Below are positions 57,676-64,000 of a stretch of 64,000 nt of DNA, one piece after another. Each line of letters opens with the position of its first letter. Positions within the stretch are counted from its first letter, which is position 1. Below the pieces are notes generated by a model that saw only the letters and a program-made list of their open reading frames with translations, searched no databases and was not told where the DNA came from. The stretch spans positions 21,924 through 85,923 of the forward strand of contig NZ_FNPJ01000005.1 of assembly GCF_900107265.1 (NCBI RefSeq), in the 5' to 3' direction. The DNA is from Nitrosomonas sp. Nm33. GTDB taxonomy: Bacteria; Pseudomonadota; Gammaproteobacteria; Burkholderiales; Nitrosomonadaceae. Made by a program: the position numbers and the translations under genes.

Positions 57676-60423
57676 TTAAAAGCTGTAATGCCAGGTGGCT
57701 GTTAGCCCACCCTTACGCTCAAGCTGAAAACCATTCACATCCTGATGCAATGGCTGCACCCATTCAAAAGCAAAGTTATTGCCTGCGAACTTGCCACTGG
57801 GCACAGAAACATTCACACCAATGCCAAGATCCCAGTAATGTCCACCTTGATTGGCAGGAAAATCCATCGGCCCGATACGCGCATTAAACTTGTTGAAATC
57901 TCCGTGTATTCTATCGCGGAAGGTATAAACCCCTCGCACTGAGGCCCCCAGCCAGTTGGTCAACTGATACCCTCCCCAGGTAGATGCCTGAAAAATATCA
58001 CCAAGTCGATAACCCGATTCGTTCCTGCTTTCCATCCGCTTGACGCCATAAAGCTGAGATCCCCAGTACCAGCGACTGCTTGTTCCGGTATACGTCAAAT
58101 TAGGTAAGAAATCCCAGGTGCCGCTTCCGAGCTGCATGTCAAAGTGAATAAGCCCTCCATCAGCCTGAAACATGCGCCTGAGCTCCAAATCCACTTTTCC
58201 GGTCGGTGCGCTGACACCTAAACCCGCATGTAGCTGATGTCCAGGTAAATCTAGCAACTTGTAAAGCGACATCAGAATGGTGTCACCAACACCGCCGGTC
58301 GTATGCCCACCAATGCCAGTATGCTCGTGGACACCCGGGGTGCGTGGTGGACGGCCGGTAAGTTCACGCAAATTCATATCCATATCCACGAATTGCGGCA
58401 TGATCATCAGGTTCAACCAGCGGGTGGGTGCATACATGATATCGATCATGTGCATTCTCATATTCATGTCTGACGGGGCAAAGCGACACAAGATAATATC
58501 GCTGCAACCTTCATTGACAATTGCCTGATCGCTGGCATGGTGTGTTCCATGCAGCATATCCCCTCTTTGACGAGAATACATAAAGCGATACCCCACCATC
58601 AGCTCACCTGGAGTATCCAGCATATGGCCAAACATGATGCTGGCTGGAACATAATGTTGAGCATGGTTATGCTGCTTGCTATGTTCATGATCCGTATGAT
58701 TATGCATAGCCTCTCCTCTAGCCATACGGGAACTTATAGCATCCATATCAACTTTTATTGCAGCATTAGCAACATAAAAATCAAAATCAGCAAAACTACT
58801 ATGCCCATTGCCGCCTAGCTTCAGTGCGCTGGCACGTGTGTAATATTCAAATGCCGCTTCTAACTCGATTCCCTTGGCAAACTGCTTATTAACCACAACG
58901 CCGCCACTCAATGAACCAAAGCCAGATAATCGATGATCACTGGAAAAACTGTTAGGTAGTTTAGCGGCATCAAATGAAGTCAACTGAGGTTGCAGATCAA
59001 GTTGAGTTGCGTCAACCAGATGACCATTCGCATCGAAAAAATCCCCATTGCCATTACGAAAAAATTGTTGATTTGGATTATTCACATCACTGAAGATTTG
59101 CCGCCCAGAGGCATCGACGGCAGGTCTACGAAACGCCTGGTTGGAAATGAGAAAGGGGCTATAAAAATTGGCTGAATCTTGCGAGTAATAACGAATACGA
59201 GGCGTAATCGTCCAGCCATAACCTACTGGTTGCACCCAATCCGCTTCAAAAGTATGGGCATGAATTCCCCAATCATCGAAAGAAAACTGATAATTTAGAT
59301 GAAGAGCGGCATCCAATGGATTGATTAACTGCACATATTTACTACCCAAAGCCAATTGATTGCGAATATTCGGTCGCTGCTCCAACAAGGCACGCGCATC
59401 CCCCGCTATGGGAATTTTTGGATCGGGATTGATGGCATCTGGATTAACAAAAATGACCGTCATTACTTTGTACGGATTTTCCATGAAGCCACTGCTATGG
59501 GTATAGCCGATGTTGGCATCGATCAGCGAGTTCTTACCAAGAACCTGTGTCAACCCCAGGTTAGCTGTCCAATCCTGGCGATCGCCTCGTAATATTTCCG
59601 AGCCACTGCGTCGTTCAATCTGATTTGCAAAAGCAGTACTCGTCAAATAAGGTACAAGATCAGGATCCAGAATAGCGGATGTTGCACTGCGGGTATAGCC
59701 AGCTCCATATTTCACGCTGGTTAACTTCTGATTGAAATCGAAACGACCGCTGACATTGCCATAGCTGGATTTATAATCATTTTCTAATGAAAATCCACCT
59801 CCCACATTAAGCGCCGCCTCGTTCCATTCATATCCCAGTTTAAAATTTGCCTGGTTACGTGTTTCAGGCGATGCGGAAGAAAGAATCAGCACATTACGCG
59901 GATCGACTACTTGCCCACTACCAGGTGTCAGTCTGAGTGGGTTGAAATTATGATCCAGCAGAACCTGGGTATTGACAAAAGGAGATGCGCCAACGGTAAT
60001 TACTCCATCTGGCGAGTTCTGCAGAATGGGTCTATTTCCATTAGCCACTAAAGGAGCTGTGGTGACTGGCGTGGCACCCGACCACGTATCCTGGGTATAA
60101 CCAAACGAAAATTTTACTCGATCATAAAAGGTAAAATTGCCACTTCCCTGTATTACATCAACCGTAATGGGTTTCAGGTTACTGTGCACATTGAAAAGAT
60201 TGCGTTTACCTTCTTCATAGCGGATATATTGAAAACTGACGCTGTCGCTACTGGGATTTGCGCCGTGTGCAGAAGACAATAGTAAACCCGGCAAGACAAG
60301 CGCCGCAGACGTCAATGCCTGGAGCGTTGTTTTACTGGTAGAAGCTGAATTGACTTTTGAATCGCTAGATTCAAGATTCTTGACTGAATGCTGAACTGGA
60401 CCAGCTGAGCGTAAAGCGTTCAA
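57676..60423 (-). CDS. large outer-membrane protein, DUF3570 plus C-terminal transporter-like barrel
   Basis: A 915-residue predicted outer-membrane protein. A long N-terminus (about 55 residues) carries a hydrophobic segment (LTSAALVLPGLLL) ending near AHGAN. Residues of about 60-560 match DUF3570 (SVSFQYIRYEEGKRNLF, FSFGYTQDTWSGATPVTTAP). A His-rich segment follows (about 572-590: HNHTDHEHSKQHNHAQH). The last 320 residues form a second beta-rich part (GDTILMSLYKLLDLPGHQL, HAGLGVSAPTGKVDLEL) and end in Phe, typical of barrel proteins. The double architecture is longer than the usual 400-residue DUF3570 protein. It is last in a five-gene cluster. Confidence 0.78.
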   Translation of the reverse strand: MNALRSAGPVQHSVKNLESSDSKVNSASTSKTTLQALTSAALVLPGLLLSSAHGANPSSDSVSFQYIRYEEGKRNLFNVHSNLKPITVDVIQGSGNFTFYDRVKFSFGYTQDTWSGATPVTTAPLVANGNRPILQNSPDGVITVGASPFVNTQVLLDHNFNPLRLTPGSGQVVDPRNVLILSSASPETRNQANFKLGYEWNEAALNVGGGFSLENDYKSSYGNVSGRFDFNQKLTSVKYGAGYTRSATSAILDPDLVPYLTSTAFANQIERRSGSEILRGDRQDWTANLGLTQVLGKNSLIDANIGYTHSSGFMENPYKVMTVIFVNPDAINPDPKIPIAGDARALLEQRPNIRNQLALGSKYVQLINPLDAALHLNYQFSFDDWGIHAHTFEADWVQPVGYGWTITPRIRYYSQDSANFYSPFLISNQAFRRPAVDASGRQIFSDVNNPNQQFFRNGNGDFFDANGHLVDATQLDLQPQLTSFDAAKLPNSFSSDHRLSGFGSLSGGVVVNKQFAKGIELEAAFEYYTRASALKLGGNGHSSFADFDFYVANAAIKVDMDAISSRMARGEAMHNHTDHEHSKQHNHAQHYVPASIMFGHMLDTPGELMVGYRFMYSRQRGDMLHGTHHASDQAIVNEGCSDIILCRFAPSDMNMRMHMIDIMYAPTRWLNLMIMPQFVDMDMNLRELTGRPPRTPGVHEHTGIGGHTTGGVGDTILMSLYKLLDLPGHQLHAGLGVSAPTGKVDLELRRMFQADGGLIHFDMQLGSGTWDFLPNLTYTGTSSRWYWGSQLYGVKRMESRNESGYRLGDIFQASTWGGYQLTNWLGASVRGVYTFRDRIHGDFNKFNARIGPMDFPANQGGHYWDLGIGVNVSVPSGKFAGNNFAFEWVQPLHQDVNGFQLERKGGLTATWHYSF

Positions 60424-60444
60424 ACCTATTTATCAGGGCATGGC

Positions 60445-60672
60445 TTAGAAACAGCCACAGCCGCCGCCACCCCCCGAAGAATTAATGCTGGCAGCAGCTT
60501 CACGACTACCATAAACATGTGCCTGAATAGCACTTTGTAGTGGATTAGGATCCAGCGCCATTTGCGGTTTAGCAAGATTACCTCGCTCCCAGGGTGCTAC
60601 GTTGACACAGCCTGATAACCCTGGCACGCTGAGTAAAATGACGAAAATGACAACAAAATGAGTTATATTCAT
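60445..60672 (-). CDS. DUF4266 lipoprotein
   Basis: With the ATG at 60672 the product has 75 residues: a signal sequence with lipobox LSGC (Cys22), then the DUF4266 core (APWERGNLAKPQMALDPNPL). The C-terminus is GGGGGCGCF with two Cys. An upstream ATG at 60768 would add 32 residues and overlap tlpA. DUF4266 genes are usually found beside DUF3570 genes, as here, 21 bases apart. The Cys pair near a Gly-rich tail suggests metal or thiol chemistry, not shown. Confidence 0.82.
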   Translation of the reverse strand: MNITHFVVIFVILLSVPGLSGCVNVAPWERGNLAKPQMALDPNPLQSAIQAHVYGSREAAASINSSGGGGGCGCF

Positions 60673-60739
60673 CGACGAAATCAAATTGAGAATTTTTGTA
60701 CCAAAAATAAAAAATAGGAGCAAAGAATACAAACTATCT

Positions 60740-61255
60740 CTATATTTCTTCTCGCAGAAGCTGCTCAATCAAAATGCGTAACTCTTCAGTTTCACCTGTT
60801 CGAAAACCACGATGGATATGCCGGACAAGGCCTCTTTTGTCAATAATATAAGTGGACGGCATGGCAATCACCCCAAAATCTTGAGCACAGCGTTTACTGG
60901 TATCGATCACAATCGGGAAATTGACAGGACGCTTGGCAAGAAACCCCTTGGCATCTTCAAGATTTTCATCCAGATTAATGCCGATCACTTTCAGACCTTT
61001 GTCTTTAAATTCGTGCATTAACTGGCTCATGAAAGGAAATGATTTAACGCAAGGAGGGCACCAGGAAGCCCAGAAATCCACATAAATCACTTCGCCTTTC
61101 ATTCCTTCCCAATCTCCAGCAGATTTCCCGTCCAAAGAAGTCAGCTGACAATGCGGCGGCGGTGTATTTCCTTCCAGGTGCGCCCTCACAGGCATTACCA
61201 CAGAAAGGCACAATATCAGGCTGGCTGAAAATAATAAACTCGTTTGCTTAATCAT
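60740..61255 (-). CDS. TlpA-like periplasmic thioredoxin
   Basis: A 171-residue thioredoxin-fold protein. The signal peptide (LLFSASLILCLSVVMPVRA) would leave a mature N-terminus HLEGN. The active site is WASWCPPCVKSF (Cys-Pro-Pro-Cys), and the cis-Pro region is AMPSTYIID. Such proteins keep periplasmic cysteines reduced, for example for cytochrome or copper-site maturation. It may take electrons from the CcdA-like protein at 55822. It lies between the unknown secreted gene and the DUF4266 gene in one direction. Confidence 0.9.
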   Translation of the reverse strand: MIKQTSLLFSASLILCLSVVMPVRAHLEGNTPPPHCQLTSLDGKSAGDWEGMKGEVIYVDFWASWCPPCVKSFPFMSQLMHEFKDKGLKVIGINLDENLEDAKGFLAKRPVNFPIVIDTSKRCAQDFGVIAMPSTYIIDKRGLVRHIHRGFRTGETEELRILIEQLLREEI

Positions 61256-61293
61256 TTTAGGAAGAATTTAACTGATCATCATCGAAACTGCGA

Positions 61294-61758
61294 TTATTGG
61301 AACTGATCCACTACAATGTCTGTGCCGGTATGCACCTGATTGGCGGTCATGCAATGCCAATCGACTTCAAAATCCCGAGCACCGGCAATCGTTTTATCCG
61401 CCATCATAAAATACGTTCCGTTACCCCCTTGCAGGCTCACTTGCTGACTAAATTGCGCATCTCCTGGTGTAGTATCGGTAACACTGATCGCCTTGCTGCC
61501 TTTAAGAAGCTGAAGGCTGATAAACATTCCAGGTATAGGAGGAGAATTATCGCGGATACGTGCGACAAGATTATCTGCTGGCCCATTACCATCATCAAAG
61601 CAAGTCACGCGCGCTAGTGCGGTAAACGTTGCCTTGTTACCCGCAGGATCAAGCGTAGCACCAGCCGTATGTGCACCAATGGTCGCAGCATAACAAGCAG
61701 TGACAATGACGCTTACCACTGCCAATTTTTTTTGCAGAAATAGATGATTTTTTGTCAT
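61294..61758 (-). CDS. secreted protein of unknown function, His at predicted mature N-terminus
   Basis: A 154-residue product with ATG at 61758, after GAGGAGA. The signal peptide (LAVVSVIVTACYAATIGA) would be cut before HTAGATLDPAGNKA. The mature part is beta-rich with two Cys (RVTCFDDG, DWHCMTA) that could form a disulphide. No family is recognised. Its stop is 38 bases from the tlpA start, so the two are probably co-transcribed. The predicted N-terminal His is shared with both neighbours. Confidence 0.72.
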   Translation of the reverse strand: MTKNHLFLQKKLAVVSVIVTACYAATIGAHTAGATLDPAGNKATFTALARVTCFDDGNGPADNLVARIRDNSPPIPGMFISLQLLKGSKAISVTDTTPGDAQFSQQVSLQGGNGTYFMMADKTIAGARDFEVDWHCMTANQVHTGTDIVVDQFQ

Positions 61759-61961
61759 GTCTTCTCCTCTTTCTTTCAAATATTCAATTTAATCACTAAG
61801 ACACTATATATCGATAAGGGTGCTATTAAATCAAATCTTAATTTTCATAAACCATTAATAAAAATATGTGGACATATACACTTTCATCGCACAAAAAATC
61901 ATCTATTTTTGTTAATGCAAACAGGATCGACGATCCCGTTTGCAAATGCCAAGTATAGCGT

Positions 61962-62723
61962 TTATTCAGGCCAAACTTGCTGACCGTTGAACTTGATCGG
62001 CATATCACGATTGATCTGTGCAGCAGAAGGTTTTATCTCAACATCGACACCACCATTACATGATCCAGGCAGTGGGTTCTTCGTTAAATCACGATTGATC
62101 GTTAATGAAGCGGGTCCATCATCTTCCGCACTCACACGATCATACGGCGTTCCCAGGTTATTATGCGTCCATAGATTAGCAACACCTCCGGACTCTCCGC
62201 TTCCATTGCGTAACGCATCAATTCCACTGATTTCACAAATATCGACAATGGAAACAAAGAATTTCACGCTCTTGGCGCAGGAAGTTGGTTCGATGTTAGT
62301 TGCACTAACTCTGAAAGGAACAAATGCATTCATGTGAGCCGGCATCCCTGATCCGCCTCCAGACCAGAATCCGACGACATTTCCTGTCGGTCCTTGTTTT
62401 TCATCCACAAAATCAAATACCGCTCGGGTTTGGAGAGGCTGAACATTAGATCCCCAGTTTGAAACAAAATCGGTCAATGGCCCATTATGAGGTTGGCCAC
62501 CGACGGTAATAGTTGAATCCGTACCATCCGGAAAAACCACTGAGGTACCAATAATCGCTTTCTCTCCACAACCATGACCGATGGCAACATTGTTCGTTAC
62601 TCGGACGCCTTCAGTAACTATCGGTACTTCCAATCGCGTATGCGCCAATACACTTTGCCCTATGCCTAACAGCGTGGCTGTAGCCAAAGCCAGTATTGAT
62701 ATTTTAAACTTATTTTTTTTCAT
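61962..62723 (-). CDS. secreted YcnI/DUF1775-like protein
   Basis: A 253-residue secreted protein whose signal peptide ends at SVLA, giving a mature start HTRLEVP. The opening (His1, Glu5, then NVAIGHGCGE ... VVFPDG) resembles YcnI (DUF1775) copper-binding proteins, in which the N-terminal His and a Glu take part in copper binding. The second half has four Cys (TSCAKS, VDICEI, GSCNG plus GCGE) and is not recognised. I see the resemblance only in the first 60 residues, so it is a tentative family call. First gene of the minus-strand cluster; two palindromes lie upstream. Confidence 0.6.
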   Translation of the reverse strand: MKKNKFKISILALATATLLGIGQSVLAHTRLEVPIVTEGVRVTNNVAIGHGCGEKAIIGTSVVFPDGTDSTITVGGQPHNGPLTDFVSNWGSNVQPLQTRAVFDFVDEKQGPTGNVVGFWSGGGSGMPAHMNAFVPFRVSATNIEPTSCAKSVKFFVSIVDICEISGIDALRNGSGESGGVANLWTHNNLGTPYDRVSAEDDGPASLTINRDLTKNPLPGSCNGGVDVEIKPSAAQINRDMPIKFNGQQVWPE

Positions 62724-62913
62724 GTTGCCCCTTTTACTAATTTTTTATGTGTTCGTGATTTAATCAAGGAAACAGCCCATAAGACTCATCCCAGTTACCC
62801 GATTAATTTACTAATTAAAAATAAAAATAACGGCGCCGATGACTATCCATCTTTTTGAAGGGAGGGATAAATAGTCACAAATCAATTATCTGGCCTGATC
62901 AAATAAATGACAA

Positions 62914-62930
62914 TGCGGCAAATTGTCGCA
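62914..62930. promoter_or_regulatory. palindrome site 1 (operator-like)
   Basis: TGCGGCAAATTGTCGCA is an 8-1-8 palindrome with one mismatch, about 190 bases before the YcnI-like gene. The same half-site TTGTCGCA recurs in site 2. Confidence 0.55.
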
Positions 62931-63042
62931 CTTGCTATTTCAACCTTGTCTCGGAAACATTTAGTAATCACGAAATTACTTGAAAATGAACGCAATCTAA
63001 ACAAAGCGTATTTAATTTAATTATTGGAATGGGCTATTGAGA

Positions 63043-63059
63043 TGCGATAATTTGTCGCA
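63043..63059. promoter_or_regulatory. palindrome site 2 (operator-like)
   Basis: TGCGATAATTTGTCGCA has the same 8-1-8 design and the identical right half TTGTCGCA. It lies 129 bases from site 1, between the secreted-protein cluster and the fragment starting at 63140. Confidence 0.55.
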
Positions 63060-63139
63060 TTTGTAAGGCAATCATTGGTTTATACAATGTACATCCAATC
63101 ACATTATGAGTTGGTGGTAAACGAGTATTTATCGCGCTA

Positions 63140-63472
63140 ATGACAACGAAAACATTTAGGCTACGCCTCTATGTAAAGGGCGGGGCTACTTACTCTTATT
63201 ATTCCCTGGATGGCATTGGTGCCAGCACAGGCTCTATTTATGCCATCAATACAATCGGCAGCGTCATTGGCACACTGTTTTTAGGTTTTTATTTATTCCC
63301 TCGCATCAGCTCCAGCGAAATATTCATTGGACTTGGTTTTGGATTACTCCTGCTTGCTTTGATCGTTGCAATCTTTGAACGTAAGCATCTTAAATTGAGT
63401 ACAGCTATATTACCGGCTGCATTGCTATCTTTTCCGGAATTATGTAGCAGCAGCACAAAACCTTTATTTTAA
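63140..63472 (+). pseudogene. fragment of a polytopic membrane protein
   Basis: A 110-codon frame encoding GASTGSIYAINTIGSVIGTL FLGFYLFPRI and a following hydrophobic helix. This is like the middle of fused membrane/spermidine-synthase proteins, whose GxLYAxNTxGxxxGxxxxGFxLxP motif it shares. The rest of such proteins (several hundred residues) is absent and the tail (SFPELCSSSTKPLF) looks unrelated. It is most likely a relic; a stand-alone small membrane protein is less likely. Confidence 0.5.
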
Positions 63473-63601
63473 ATAGGTTACCGTAGTCGTGGCCCACATG
63501 CAGCGTGCATTAAGAACCTATTTCGCTAGGGAGGCACGCCAGACGATGATGCTACATGCGAACCGATAGGACTATGACCTATCCAATTTTTCTGTCCTGC
63601 G

Positions 63602-63918
63602 TCAGCGCCGCATCTTTCTATTTCGCTTGATTTCATACATGGATTGATCTGCCTTATCGATAATCTCTTCGATATGTTTTCCGTCATCAGGATAAACGGC
63701 GTATCCAATGCTCGCGCTAAGTAGAAGTGGCCGCTGCTCAAAAACAAAAGGGGCGTTAATCTTCTTCGCAAGGCATTCAGACTGCGTCATCGCACCTTCC
63801 CGATTATCGATGCGGGAAAGAATTACACCAAACTCATCTCCACCAAGGCGTGCCACCGTGTCCGATTGGCGGGAAGTGCTATTAACACGGGTTGCGACTT
63901 CTCGTGTAAGAATTTCTA
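63602..63918 (-). pseudogene. diguanylate cyclase GGDEF domain, truncated at 5' side
   Basis: The minus strand encodes EILTREVATRVNSTSRQSDT, then VARLGGDEFGVILSRID and LLSASIGYAVYPDDGKHIEE, the second half of a GGDEF domain with intact GGDEF site and a natural stop at 63602. Upstream the frame meets a TAA beside the presumed end of an IS element, so the N-terminal half is separated or lost. The protein would not be functional unless the remaining part lies beyond the IS. Confidence 0.7.
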
Positions 63919-63921
63919 GCG

Positions 63922-64000
63922 TTGTTTACAGTATTGTGGAGAATACTGTAAATGAACATGCACAAACATATAAGACTTACGCCACTTGATCGTCAGGAGC
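63922..64000 (+). mobile_element. left end of an IS481-type element (runs off the window)
   Basis: From about 63923 (TGTTTACAGTATT) the sequence leaves the GGDEF gene. An inverted repeat TTTACAGTATT / AATACTGTAAA spans 63925-63952. ATG at 63952 opens a frame MNMHKHIRLTPLDRQE, which resembles the N-terminus of IS481-family transposases (MNxHKNARLTPL). The element continues beyond base 64000. Confidence 0.6.

Overview
The window looks like a chromosomal segment of an ammonia-oxidising betaproteobacterium of the Nitrosomonas type. The indications are a class I phosphoribulokinase (autotrophic CO2 fixation), a His-rich periplasmic protein of the SmbP type (described from Nitrosomonas europaea), and betaproteobacterial gene neighbourhoods: polA/DUF2782/thrB, leuS/lptE/holA and DUF971/ubiE. 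This assignment rests on gene content, not on a database search.

Layout. 1-21 kb is mostly housekeeping: argH (5' truncated by the window edge), a fructosamine-kinase-like gene, a dynamin-like GTPase, pepP, polA, a LOG-family hydrolase, a DUF2782 protein, thrB, a BPSS1780-type membrane protein, a UvrD/Rep helicase, phosphoribulokinase, an M48 lipoprotein protease, leuS-lptE-holA and an OsmC-like protein. 21-27.3 kb is an AT-rich accessory stretch. It holds a secreted-looking protein with a long 15-bp tandem repeat, an acyltransferase, a small secreted protein, and remnants of ISL3, IS110 and IS21 elements. Most of it is bracketed by two copies of the 3' end of the OsmC gene. 27.3-41.5 kb is a Flp/Tad pilus locus: a LuxR-type regulator with a degenerate receiver, two nearly identical flp pilins, then tadV, cpaB, secretin, a lipoprotein, tadE, tadG, cpaE, cpaF, tadB, tadC, tadD and a TPR/LytR_C lipoprotein. 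An IS1595 remnant and a MITE lie inside it.

41.8-54.7 kb holds corA, a small acidic gene, a VIT-family transporter, a dihydrolipoamide dehydrogenase-like flavoprotein, zapA followed by a 6S RNA gene, a PLP-dependent Orn/Lys/Arg decarboxylase, phoB/phoR, DUF971-ubiE and apbE. 55-63 kb is a periplasmic redox/metal region: a CcdA-like membrane protein, SmbP, and a five-gene minus-strand cluster (YcnI-like protein, unknown secreted protein, TlpA-like thioredoxin, DUF4266 lipoprotein, large DUF3570 outer-membrane protein). Two copies of a 17-bp palindrome lie upstream of this cluster. The window ends in debris: a membrane-protein fragment and a GGDEF gene apparently cut by an IS481-type element.

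The window is full of small non-autonomous repeats. A ~103-bp family with TNA target duplications has eight full-length copies and two partial ones, and two full copies begin exactly at a stop codon. Two related ~230-245-bp families have seven copies in all. There is also one 134-bp element with perfect 17-bp ends and one REP-type inverted pair. Several lie between operon genes or supply 5' leaders.

Most interesting: (1) the secreted His-N-terminus/TlpA/DUF4266/DUF3570 cluster with its paired palindromes, a candidate undescribed metal or redox system; (2) the stop-codon-targeting MITE family; (3) the duplicated osmC 3' end flanking an accessory island; (4) the pilus regulator with a dead-looking receiver.
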